Below are positions 36,659-44,582 of a DNA stretch of 64,000 nt, piece by piece. The notes below the pieces were generated by a model. That model ran no database searches and had not been told where the DNA came from. It saw only the letters and a list, made by a program, of their open reading frames with translations. The DNA lies in assembly GCF_900107205.1 (NCBI RefSeq), contig NZ_FNPC01000004.1:62001-126000 (forward strand), given 5' to 3'. How positions within the stretch are numbered: the stretch's first letter is position 1; each line of letters opens with the position of its first letter. The stretch comes from Halopenitus persicus (GTDB lineage: Archaea > Halobacteriota > Halobacteria > Halobacteriales > Haloferacaceae). The translations under genes and the position numbers were made by a program.

Positions 36659-37587
36659 TGCTGTGTTGAATAGCGATCTTATCTGCCGATATCGCCGGTT
36701 TAGAAGGATGAAGCCGAGGAAATCGAGGTTGGTATGGAAATCGATATCCTCGACTTCATTGAGCAGTGTCGTGACCTAGCTAAACAAGCGTTGGGGAAGC
36801 ACGCGGGCGAGCCCGCCAGCGGCGGGTTCGCCCGCTGGGTTCACGTCGTTCTCCACTGTTTTCGGGTCGAAGAGAGCCATAGCTACCGCGAAACGCCGAA
36901 TCGGCTGAAGTATATGGCTGAGGTTCGTGACGTTCTCGACTTAGATCGGGACGATCTTCCCGATCACACCACGCTCTACAAGTCATTTGATCGGCTGAAA
37001 ATGTGGGTGTAGCGGGCGCTGCTGCGCGTTTCCGCGCAGCAGCACCCGCAGTCTGGCCACGCTGCGCTCGACAGCACGTTCTTCGATCGGCGACGTGCGT
37101 CCTCGTACTTTCGTCAGCGGGCAGGACGGACGGTACAGACGCTAAAAGTGACGACATTGACTGATGTGGAATCACTAGCTGTTCTTGACGTTCACATCGC
37201 AGCCCGATGGAAGCATGACACGAAGGCCGGACCGCAGGTCGTCCGGCGAAACGCGGACGACCTGCAGTCCGTCGCCGCCGACAACGGCTTCCAAGACTGG
37301 CACACCGAGTACGAAATCGCCGCACACGACGTTGAGTACCTTGTTCATTACCGCGGCTCGTCAGCGAAAGCAGCCGCGAACAACGCGCTCAACCGGGCAA
37401 AGGGCTACTCACAGCGGTGGATGGCCGAAACATCGTATTCGACAACCAAGCGCTCGCTCGGCGATGCCGTGCGAGCGCTCGGCTGGTATCGACAGTTCCG
37501 TGAGATCGTCTTAATGTTCGCCCTCACCAACATAGAACCACTGTGTGAACCGCTGTAACCGTGACTCAGCAGCTATTCAACACGGCA
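36659..37587 (+). mobile_element. 929-bp IS5-family insertion sequence
   Basis: Terminal inverted repeats of 16 bp (TGCTGTGTTGAATAGC at 36659-36674; its complement with one mismatch at 37572-37587) and an 8-bp target duplication CTAATTTG define the element exactly. It carries one transposase gene on the + strand, broken by a single stop. The size, ends and 8-bp duplication fit the ISH1-like group of haloarchaeal IS5 elements. It lies between the helicase gene and its likely original promoter, transcribed divergently from the helicase. Confidence 0.93.
36734..37558 (+). pseudogene. IS5-family transposase with an in-frame amber stop
   Basis: A 275-codon frame interrupted only by TAG at 37010-37012. 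The first part (MEIDILDFIEQCRDLAKQAL ... DHTTLYKSFDRLKMWV) and the second (RALLRVSAQQHPQSGHAALD ... ALTNIEPLCEPL) are in the same frame. The DDE nuclease core is spread through the second part (ALDSTFFDRRRASSYF; VVRRNADDLQSVAADNGF). The position after KMWV is probably Trp in relatives (TGG to TAG), which is inference. Without readthrough the element could move only with help in trans. Confidence 0.88.
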
Positions 37588-37595
37588 CTAATTTG
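37588..37595. repeat. Target-site duplication, right copy
   Basis: CTAATTTG, identical to 36651-36658. Confidence 0.9.
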
Positions 37596-37900
37596 TCGAG
37601 TGCTTATGCAAAATATCTTCGCTTCTTCATACCTGTTGGAATGTGTAAAAAATCGAAGTTAATTTCAGAAATTTAATGGTTAGTTTGTTGAAATTACTTC
37701 ATCTGCGTTACCAAATCGATAGTGCTTTTTGAGCGCCTGCTTGCTCAACCACGCGGTCGAGCATCTTCTAAACACCCACTAGAATGCTCTACTGCGTCTT
37801 CCATCACGCCCTATATCCACACTACTACGAAGACATTGAAGAGCGGTATCGGAACGAAGCGTTCAAGTTTTTCATCTAACGTCTCCGGCCGTAGTCGTTC
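37596..37900. other. AT-rich tail of the island with a possible gene remnant
   Basis: A 305-bp low-GC segment. Joined across the IS, its start would have been the helicase gene's upstream region. At 37784-37879 (+) a 31-codon frame reads MLYCVFHHALYPHYYEDIEE and on to FKFFI. It has protein-like composition and may be the end of a lost gene. I cannot assign it. Confidence 0.4.
37602..37618 (-). promoter_or_regulatory. Candidate original promoter of the Hhe-like gene
   Basis: Minus strand GATATTTTGCATAAGC. If the IS is removed in thought, with one target copy kept, this AT-rich element lies roughly 32-48 bp before the helicase ATG, the right distance for a TATA box. In the present sequence it is nearly 1 kb away. 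Confidence 0.45.
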
Positions 37901-40135
37901 TCAGTGGCCGGGATAATCCCGTTCGAAGCGGTCGCCGATTTCATCCGAATCAATGTGGATCACTACTGGCCGACCGTGAGGACACGACCACGGGTTATCA
38001 CAGTCGTCAAGTGCCGAGAGGAGGTCGACAACCGATCCTTCCGTTAGGGACGTGTTCCCCGTAATGGACGGGTGACAGGCCATATCGGCTAGCAATCCGT
38101 CGGCGATCGATTCGACGGTTTGGTCGGTATCCGTTCCGTCAGCGACCAAGTCCACCAAGACGTCACGGACCAGTTCCGGTCCTGCCGCTTCGGCCAATAG
38201 TGCGGGAACGGTTGACACCTCTACAATCCGGTCATCGACGCGGTCAGCATAAAACCCGAGCCGGGCCAAGGCATCACTGAAATCATCGAAAGCTGCCGCT
38301 TCGCGAGCCGTCAGTTCGACTTCAACTGGTTCTGCTAATTCCTGGGCGGTTGTATCCCCGTCAAATCGCTCCTGAAGCCGTTCGTAATTCACCCGTTCAT
38401 CAGCGGCGTGTTGATCGATGAGGAGAAGGCCGTCATCGGATTCAGCCACGATGTACGTGTTATGTAATTGGCCCATAACGCGGATATCGGGGAAGTTCTC
38501 ATACTGCGTCTCCGGCGTCGCATCGTCGCCCCCGAGCGTCGTCTGTGTGTTTGGTTCAGTAACGGCCGGCGACCGAGACTGGTGTCCTTGCGACGGTATC
38601 TCCGTAACTTCTGAGTCCGGCGTCTCTGCACCCTGAAAATCAGCGTTCGAGACGTTGGACTCCGGTTCTGACTGTATCTCTGATTGCGATGCCAAATTCG
38701 AGGACGTGGATTCCTCCGTTGTATTCGTTGGCGTGGAACCGGAGCTCGGCGACGTTGACTGGGTCGAGTTGGACGTCTGTACCGACCACGCGTCAGGACC
38801 AGTCACCGTTTCCGTAGTTGAATCGGCAGTCGACAAGTCGGGGATGTCTTCCGACGTCTGATCGGGTTTGTCATCGGTCGTTGACGCAGCCGTGTCGTCG
38901 GGCGTTAGTTCAACTGTGTCATCGAGTGTGACCGGATCAATCGACGTTTCGTCGGGGGCGCTCCGTCCGCGGGGAGCCGATGACCGGAGGATGCCTTCCT
39001 CCCGGAGCGCGTTTTCAATAACAGTACGGACGGTACGCTTGACTGCCTCCGGTTTATTGTATTTTACCTCCAATTTTCGGGGGTGGACGTTCACGTCAAC
39101 CGTCCCGGCCGGGAGCTCCACGAACAGGACGGCGAAGGGGTACCGGTCCGGAGCGAGCTGGCCGCCGTAGGCGTCGACCACTGCGTTCCGCAGCGTGCTC
39201 GCGGTCACGTACCGGTCGTTGACGAACGTCGAGAGGTACTCCCGGTTCGCCCGCGTCGTTTCGGGATGCGAGACGAGCCCGTACACGCGTTCGACCGGCG
39301 TGTCGGCCGGGATCTCCGCGCGTTCCGGCCCCGTCTCGTCGTCCTCGATCGCGTAGTCGACCGTGATCATCGACCGGGCGACGTCGCGACCGTAGACCGC
39401 GAGCACCGCGCTCTCGAGGTCGCCGTTCCCCTGGGTTGCGAACGTCTCCCGGCCGTCGTGCTCGAGCGACACCGCGACGTCCGGGTTCGCGAGCGCGTAC
39501 TGCGTGACGACCCGGTTGACGTGGTCGAACTCGGTGGCGTCCGTCTTGAGGAACTTCCGCCGCGCGGGCGTGTTGAAGAACAGATCCGCCACCTCGACGG
39601 TCGTCCCCACCGGGCAGCCGGCCGGCCGGACGTCCCCGACCTCGCCGCCCTCGACGGTCAGCTCGGCTCCCGCGTCCGGGGGGAGGTCGACGCCGGTTTG
39701 CTCCGCCTCCCGAGCCGCGGTCGGGTCGTGCGCGTCCGGCCGGGGACGCGACCTGACGGTCAGCCGGGAGACCGCTCCGATCGTGTACAGCGCCTCGCCG
39801 CGGAAGCCGAGCGTTCCGACCCCCGAATCGAGGTCCTCGATGTCGGCGATCTTCGAGGTGGCGTGTTCCGCGACGGCGTCGGGCAGCTGGGCCGGCGGGA
39901 TGCCGACGCCGTCGTCGCGCACCCGGATCCGGGAGGTGCCGCCGTCCGTGACCGACACCGAGATCCGGTCGGCACCGGCGTCCAGGGCGTTCTCGACGAG
40001 TTCCTTGACCACCGACGCCGGGCGTTCGACGACCTCGCCGGCGGCGATCCGCTGTACCGTTCGTTCGTCGAGGTGCCGGATCGACGACGTCTCCGGACCG
40101 CCATCGGGCTCCGTTTCTCGTTCGCCCTCGTCCAT
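37901..40135 (-). CDS. mutL: DNA mismatch repair protein MutL, chimeric
   Basis: A 744-residue MutL. The N-terminal GHKL ATPase has VVKELVENALDAGADRI, DDGVGI and GFRGEAL. A long Ser/Thr-rich linker follows (about 370-550). The C-terminal endonuclease domain has LIDQHAADERVNYERL (near 573) and SCPHGRPVV. It should dimerise and nick DNA after mismatch recognition. DNA from 40135 to about 39070 is GC-rich like the host. From about 39070 to 37901 it is clearly AT-richer. The native 3' end lies at 31017-31493. The protein looks complete and probably works, but it is a hybrid. ATG 40135 is chosen. mutS is not adjacent. Confidence 0.92.
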   Translation of the reverse strand: MDEGERETEPDGGPETSSIRHLDERTVQRIAAGEVVERPASVVKELVENALDAGADRISVSVTDGGTSRIRVRDDGVGIPPAQLPDAVAEHATSKIADIEDLDSGVGTLGFRGEALYTIGAVSRLTVRSRPRPDAHDPTAAREAEQTGVDLPPDAGAELTVEGGEVGDVRPAGCPVGTTVEVADLFFNTPARRKFLKTDATEFDHVNRVVTQYALANPDVAVSLEHDGRETFATQGNGDLESAVLAVYGRDVARSMITVDYAIEDDETGPERAEIPADTPVERVYGLVSHPETTRANREYLSTFVNDRYVTASTLRNAVVDAYGGQLAPDRYPFAVLFVELPAGTVDVNVHPRKLEVKYNKPEAVKRTVRTVIENALREEGILRSSAPRGRSAPDETSIDPVTLDDTVELTPDDTAASTTDDKPDQTSEDIPDLSTADSTTETVTGPDAWSVQTSNSTQSTSPSSGSTPTNTTEESTSSNLASQSEIQSEPESNVSNADFQGAETPDSEVTEIPSQGHQSRSPAVTEPNTQTTLGGDDATPETQYENFPDIRVMGQLHNTYIVAESDDGLLLIDQHAADERVNYERLQERFDGDTTAQELAEPVEVELTAREAAAFDDFSDALARLGFYADRVDDRIVEVSTVPALLAEAAGPELVRDVLVDLVADGTDTDQTVESIADGLLADMACHPSITGNTSLTEGSVVDLLSALDDCDNPWSCPHGRPVVIHIDSDEIGDRFERDYPGH

Positions 40136-40440
40136 GTTCCCTTCGTGGGGGAGCGGCCCACTTGAACGTGCGGTCGCGCCGCGCCGTCGGTCGCACCGCG
40201 CGTCCGGCCACGCCGCGTCCCCGGCCGCGTTACCCACTGCTGTTACAGGGGGAGTAACACCCGACCGGGGTATCGACAGCCGACCGCGGATACATATAGG
40301 TCGTCGACTCGCCAACGTTGACTCGCGAGCGACCGGCGATGCTCGCGATGCCGCAGCCCGACGATTCGGCCCTCCTGCCGCCCTACCGTGCTCGGGCTCC
40401 CCACTCGGTCATCCACGAACCCAACCGATCGACCGCCTGG

Positions 40441-41295
40441 TCACCCCTCGTCCGGCCCGCCGTTGACTCCCTGGTCCGGCCCGCCGTTGACTCCCTCGTC
40501 GCCGACCACGTCCTCGAGCGGCCGCGATCGATCCCGAACGCGATCGAACCAGGTCAGCGCCCACTCGTGGACCGACTCGTCGGCACACTCGAGCAGGGCT
40601 CGCGGCGTGTTCTGGTCGTCGTAGGCCATCAGACACGTCCGTGGGCCCTCGCGGTCGGTGAACAGCCCGACGGGAAGCGGGTCCGGGTGGACGCTCACCG
40701 ACACGTCGCAGCGGTCGACCGCCCGCGTCAGCGCCTCGGGGAACGTCTCGGCCGAGGTTTCGAGGACGCGCTCGTCGATCACCAGCCGGATGCTCGTCTC
40801 CCGGCCGAGCAGATCCATCGCGGCCTCGTTGAACGTCCGTGAGACGATGGGCGAGATGCTTCGGACGGTGGCGTCCTCGGTCTCCTCGAACCGGTCGATC
40901 AGCCGGTCGACCGGCGCCAGCGGGTCCTGGGCGGTCGCCACCGTGAGGGTTCCGTGCTCGAAGGCAGCAGCCGGCATCTCGGCGGCGATCGGCTCCGCGT
41001 TGGCGGCGAAGGGCGCGAACTCGCGGGCGCGAGCGGTCGCGTCGAGCAGATCCTCGTAGGCTGCACACACCCGCTCGCCGGTCGCGGTCAGCCGGTAGGT
41101 CGCGTCCCGTTCGACCACCCAGCGGCGCTCCCGAAACCCCGCGAGCACGCGCTGGACCGTCGTCCGCGTCGACTCGACGCGGCGCGTGATCGCCGCCGGG
41201 CGCAGCGGTTCCTCGCGGATCGCCCGGAGGATCTCGATCCGTCCCGGTGATCCCGCGAGATAGCGGACGTCCTCGTGCGCGTCCTCGCTCGGCAT
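40441..41295 (-). CDS. Winged-helix transcriptional regulator (haloarchaeal, DUF1724-like)
   Basis: A 284-residue protein. An N-terminal winged helix (YLAGSPGRIEILRAIREEPL, RRVESTRTTVQRVLAGFRERRWV) is joined to a C-terminal sensing domain of about 170 residues, the layout of a common haloarchaeal regulator family. The C-terminus ends in two copies of GVNGGPD encoded by a 24-bp tandem duplication (40450-40497). ATG 41295 is chosen. It is upstream of mutL in the same direction, but the 305-bp gap argues against an operon. Ligand and targets are unknown. Confidence 0.78.
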   Translation of the reverse strand: MPSEDAHEDVRYLAGSPGRIEILRAIREEPLRPAAITRRVESTRTTVQRVLAGFRERRWVVERDATYRLTATGERVCAAYEDLLDATARAREFAPFAANAEPIAAEMPAAAFEHGTLTVATAQDPLAPVDRLIDRFEETEDATVRSISPIVSRTFNEAAMDLLGRETSIRLVIDERVLETSAETFPEALTRAVDRCDVSVSVHPDPLPVGLFTDREGPRTCLMAYDDQNTPRALLECADESVHEWALTWFDRVRDRSRPLEDVVGDEGVNGGPDQGVNGGPDEG

Positions 41296-41369
41296 CGGCC
41301 GCACGTTCGGCGAACGCCCCCAAATACGTGTCGCCCCCGGAGCGTGTTCCGCCCGACCGAGCCGCCGAC

Positions 41370-41954
41370 TCACGGCACGATCACGATCGTAATCCTGCTC
41401 GTCCCGCCGGCCCGCCGGATGCGGACCTCGAGGGAGACCGCCACGACCGTCGTCGTTCCCCCGCGGTCCTGCACGACGACGCCGCGGTCAGCCTCGCAGA
41501 CGCCGAAGGCACGGTTCGGACCGGCGGGACAGGCCGTTTCACTCCGGTCTGCCGCCACCGAGGACGCGGACGTGACCGCGATCACCGTCCCATCGCGGAC
41601 CGCGGCCTCCTCGATCGCGTCGAGGTCGGTCTCGAGGCCCTCACGGTACGCCGAAACGGCCGCGTCGCGGTCGCTCCAGTCGTATGCGCCGGCGACGTCG
41701 CCGACCCGGGCGGTGGCTGCCCGGTCGACCGCCTCGATGACCCTCGCGTCCGACCCGCCGGCGGTCCCTGCCGACCCGGCAGTTTCCACCGCCGGCTCGC
41801 GGGCCACGTCACCCGCGTATCCGAGCTGCAGGTACGCGAGCGCGAGCGGCACGAGCGCCAGCGCGAGCGTGACCGCCGCAAGCAGGACGAGCTGGCCGCG
41901 GTCGCGACCGCCGCGTCTCACCGCCAGTCGTCCATCCCGTCGTCTCATCGCCAC
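41370..41954 (-). CDS. Pilus-cluster pilin-like protein 5 (DUF7261 type)
   Basis: A 194-residue protein. After GGRDRGQ comes LVLLAAVTLALALVPLALAY, which is the class III signal peptide pattern of pilins (basic n-region, RGQ, hydrophobic core helix). The remainder is a small beta-rich domain with two cysteines. It is the last gene of the operon, overlapping its neighbour by 10 bp. It is probably a minor pilin or pseudopilin. The family number is from memory. Confidence 0.72.
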   Translation of the reverse strand: MAMRRRDGRLAVRRGGRDRGQLVLLAAVTLALALVPLALAYLQLGYAGDVAREPAVETAGSAGTAGGSDARVIEAVDRAATARVGDVAGAYDWSDRDAAVSAYREGLETDLDAIEEAAVRDGTVIAVTSASSVAADRSETACPAGPNRAFGVCEADRGVVVQDRGGTTTVVAVSLEVRIRRAGGTSRITIVIVP

Positions 41955-42433
41955 ACCGCCACGACGACCCGGCCGTTTCGCGTGTATAGCGTCGACCGAC
42001 CGACGGTCGCTCCGGACGGCGGCGCGATCCCGACGCCGCCGTGTGGCGTTTTGACGTGATACTGCAACCGGTCGGGAACGAGCGCGTCGGCGCGGGCGTC
42101 GATCGCCTCGCGCTCGGCCGCGAAGGTCGCCGGGGTCGCGATCGCCGCCGGGAGCGGCGCACCGGTTGCGTTTCCGTCCCCGACCGCCGTTCCGCCCTCG
42201 TTTCCGAGCACCGTCGCGACGTCGGTCGCGTAGGCGTCGAGTTGTGCGGTCTCCGTGCCGGGGTCCGGCGGCGCGACGGCGAACGTGGTCGCGATCGCCA
42301 GTACGAACGCCACGCCGATGGCCGCCTCGACGGCCGACAGGGAGAGCTGGCCGCGAGGGGGCGAGGTTTCGCAGTCGAAGGGGTCGACAGCACCGCCGAA
42401 GCGGTCGGTACCGTCGAGCCCATCGCTATCCAT
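41945..42433 (-). CDS. Pilus-cluster pilin-like protein 4 (DUF7262 type)
   Basis: A 162-residue protein with PPRGQLSLSAVEAAIGVAFVL near residue 27, again a pilin-like processing site plus core helix, and a conserved-looking LQYHVKTPHGGVGIAPP at the C-terminal side. It overlaps both neighbours (10 and 8 bp). Likely a minor pilus or secreted subunit; exact role unknown. Confidence 0.72.
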   Translation of the reverse strand: MDSDGLDGTDRFGGAVDPFDCETSPPRGQLSLSAVEAAIGVAFVLAIATTFAVAPPDPGTETAQLDAYATDVATVLGNEGGTAVGDGNATGAPLPAAIATPATFAAEREAIDARADALVPDRLQYHVKTPHGGVGIAPPSGATVGRSTLYTRNGRVVVAVWR

Positions 42434-43163
42434 CGACGGTCACCCTGACGACCACCGGCGTTCGTCGCTCCCGTTCGATCCGCATCTCGACCACGCCGAT
42501 CCCCTCGAACGCGACGGTCGCGGCTCGCCCTCGAGGAAGGTCGATCGTCGCCGATCCCCGGAGCCCGTCCGGGCGGCGCAGCATCATTCGGTCGTCCACC
42601 CGAACCGTGGTCACGTTTCCCGAGACGACCCTGACCGCGGCGGTTCGGGCGGTCGCGGACACCTCCCGCGTCGTCTCCCCGTCGACGTGGACGCGGTCCG
42701 TCCGGTTCTCGGAGCGTGCGAGGAGCGCGATCCGGCTCGCGCGTTCACCCCCGCGGATCGACCCGCGCTCCAGGATCGTCCGTTCCTCGACCGGCCATTC
42801 GGAGACCGCGTCGCCCCCGATCCGGATCCGGAACGCCCGTCCGCGAACCGCCGGGACGGCGTCCTCGACCGTCCCGACCGAGAGCGCCAGCGTCGCCTCC
42901 CGGTCGAGAACGTTTCGGCGCCGCGTCGTCGGTCCCTCCGGACCGACGAGCACGTCGGCCAGCGTGACCGCCGCACCGCGGGTCACGCCGTTGCGTTCCG
43001 CGGCCGTTCTGGCTTCGTCGGCGACCGAGACGGCGAGTACGGTCGCGGAGGCCAGGATCACGATCGCGACCACGAGCGCCGGAAGCGCCGCCTGGGCACG
43101 GTCTGGTTTCCGTCGTCCGCGACCGTCTCCGTGTCCGTCCCTCCGGTTCGGCGTCGGGGTCAT
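42426..43163 (-). CDS. Pilus-cluster pilin-like protein 3 (DUF7263 type)
   Basis: A 245-residue protein. KPDRAQAALPALVVAIVILA is the pilin-like signal and helix. The long outer domain is rich in beta-strand patterns (RVHVDGETTREVSATARTAA). It overlaps the gene before by 4 bp (ATGA type) and the next by 8 bp, so translation is coupled. Role inferred only from the cluster. Confidence 0.72.
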   Translation of the reverse strand: MTPTPNRRDGHGDGRGRRKPDRAQAALPALVVAIVILASATVLAVSVADEARTAAERNGVTRGAAVTLADVLVGPEGPTTRRRNVLDREATLALSVGTVEDAVPAVRGRAFRIRIGGDAVSEWPVEERTILERGSIRGGERASRIALLARSENRTDRVHVDGETTREVSATARTAAVRVVSGNVTTVRVDDRMMLRRPDGLRGSATIDLPRGRAATVAFEGIGVVEMRIERERRTPVVVRVTVDG

Positions 43164-43690
43164 CGGTTCACCAGCTCCACCGTCAGTCCCGTCTCGTTCC
43201 GCCGAATCACGACGACCGTCCGTGCGGCGCTTCGCCAGGTGCTCGCCGTCCCGGTCGGCTCCGTTGGGAGGGCGAGCCGCCGCCGTCCGCCGACCGCCGG
43301 ATGCGGGTGATCGAGCGTGAGAACCCCGTCCGCGAACCGGATCCGGTACGACTCGCCCCGGATCGTGTCCGGAAGGTCGACCGTTCGCCTGGTCGTCGCC
43401 GAGCGAACCGTCACCGTCCGGTTCGTCCCGGGGCGGACCGCCGGCGACCGCGGGGTCGACGGGACGGCCGACGTGATCGCGTGGCCGGCCGCGGTCAGCG
43501 TTCGGTCGCCGACCTCCTCGGCGACCGCCGACCGGTACTCCGGAACCACGCCGCCGTAGAGCGCGGTCGACAGCGTGGCCACGAACAGCACGACGACGCC
43601 GATCTCCAGGAGTTTGCCGGCGACCGGCGTCACGGCGCGGGACCGGGTCGCCCGTGCGCCGGGGATCGCGGAGGGTACCTCACGCCCCAT
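43160..43690 (-). CDS. Pilus-cluster pilin-like protein 2 (DUF7266 type)
   Basis: A 176-residue protein. SRAVTPVAGKLLEIGVVVLF resembles haloarchaeal pilin N-termini of the RAVSPV type, followed by a core helix and a compact beta domain. It overlaps its neighbours by 11 and 4 bp. A pilus or secretion-system subunit is likely. Confidence 0.75.
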   Translation of the reverse strand: MGREVPSAIPGARATRSRAVTPVAGKLLEIGVVVLFVATLSTALYGGVVPEYRSAVAEEVGDRTLTAAGHAITSAVPSTPRSPAVRPGTNRTVTVRSATTRRTVDLPDTIRGESYRIRFADGVLTLDHPHPAVGGRRRLALPTEPTGTASTWRSAARTVVVIRRNETGLTVELVNR

Positions 43691-44582
43691 TCGTCACCTC
43701 CAGCTCCAGGTCGACGGTCCGGACCAGCAGGTGTCCCTCGCGGTCGCCGCCGACCGTCACGACCACGCTTTCGTGGTCGTCGCCGGCGAACCGCCGTCGC
43801 TCGACCGACATCGACGGATCGGCCTCTGGATCGCTGGCGGCGGCTCGGTCGCTGATTCGCCGGACCGCACGTTCGACCGCGGCCGGGGTCGACGTCTCGA
43901 TGGCGATCCGAAACGGCCCCGTTCCCAGGCTTCGATCGGCGTGGTCGATCGCCATCCGGAGGCGGGCGGTTCCGCCCGACGCGCCGGTCGGTCCGCCGAC
44001 CACTCCGTCGTCCGTTCCGTCGACCGCCCTGCCGTCCGTTCCGCCGGCCGTCCAACCGTTCGCCCCGACCGCCCCGCCGCCCCGGATCACCGGGATCGTG
44101 ACCACGAACGCCTCCTCGCCGACGAGGACCGCCGGATCCCGGACGGCGATCGCGCCGTCGCCGTACTCCCGGACGACGATCCCGGCGACGCTCACGACGC
44201 GTTGGTCCCCCGAGTTCGGGACGTATCGGATCCCGTTTGCTTCCAGGCTCCGCCAACCGCTCCCGTCGTGTACCCGAACGGTCCGGTCGATCGTGTCGAG
44301 TCGGCCGCCGGCTAGCCGGACCGATGCCGTCGTCCGACCGCCGCGGTCGGTCGCGTCGATCGCGTCGGTCAGGTCGGCGGTCGTCGCCTCCATCCCGATC
44401 GTGCGTGCGTGCTCCTCCACGACGACGCCCGCGCCCGCCGTGATCAGTCCGAGGCTCGTGACCGTGATCGCGATCAGCAGCGTCACTCCGACGACGGTCG
44501 ATTGGGCGCGGTCGTTCGACCGGGACGTGTCGGCGGTTCGCTTCGCTCTCGACGTCACGGGATCCCGTACGTCCGGGCTCAC
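43680..44582 (-). CDS. Pilus-cluster pilin-like protein 1 (DUF7289 type)
   Basis: A 300-residue protein from GTG 44582, which overlaps the PilC-like stop as GTGA. NDRAQSTVVGVTLLIAITVT is the pilin-like signal/helix. The large outer domain carries Gly/Thr-rich loops and several NxS/T-poor stretches. It is the largest of the five pilin-like proteins and may be the main or adhesive subunit; this is inference. It overlaps the next gene by 11 bp. Confidence 0.75.
   Translation of the reverse strand: MSPDVRDPVTSRAKRTADTSRSNDRAQSTVVGVTLLIAITVTSLGLITAGAGVVVEEHARTIGMEATTADLTDAIDATDRGGRTTASVRLAGGRLDTIDRTVRVHDGSGWRSLEANGIRYVPNSGDQRVVSVAGIVVREYGDGAIAVRDPAVLVGEEAFVVTIPVIRGGGAVGANGWTAGGTDGRAVDGTDDGVVGGPTGASGGTARLRMAIDHADRSLGTGPFRIAIETSTPAAVERAVRRISDRAAASDPEADPSMSVERRRFAGDDHESVVVTVGGDREGHLLVRTVDLELEVTNGA

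Larger units (their letters stand above)
31494..37900. mobile_element. AT-richer genomic island inside mutL
   Basis: About 6.4 kb with base and codon usage clearly less GC-rich than both flanks. It is bounded on the left by the native mutL 3' fragment and on the right by the foreign-looking 3' half of the complete mutL gene; the compositional change inside mutL extends to about 39070. It contains a Hhe-like defence gene, an IS5-family element and a short AT-rich tail. No integrase, replication or transfer gene is seen, so the entry mechanism is unresolved. Confidence 0.75.

Noticed and set aside
31494-37900. Search for an integrase, replication gene or tRNA at the island edge
   Set aside because: None seen on either strand, so I do not call it an integrative plasmid or provirus.
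37722-37916. A 64-codon plus-strand frame between the IS and mutL
   Set aside because: Its composition is low-complexity Ser/Thr, and it runs into the mutL end. The frame at 37784-37879 looks more protein-like.
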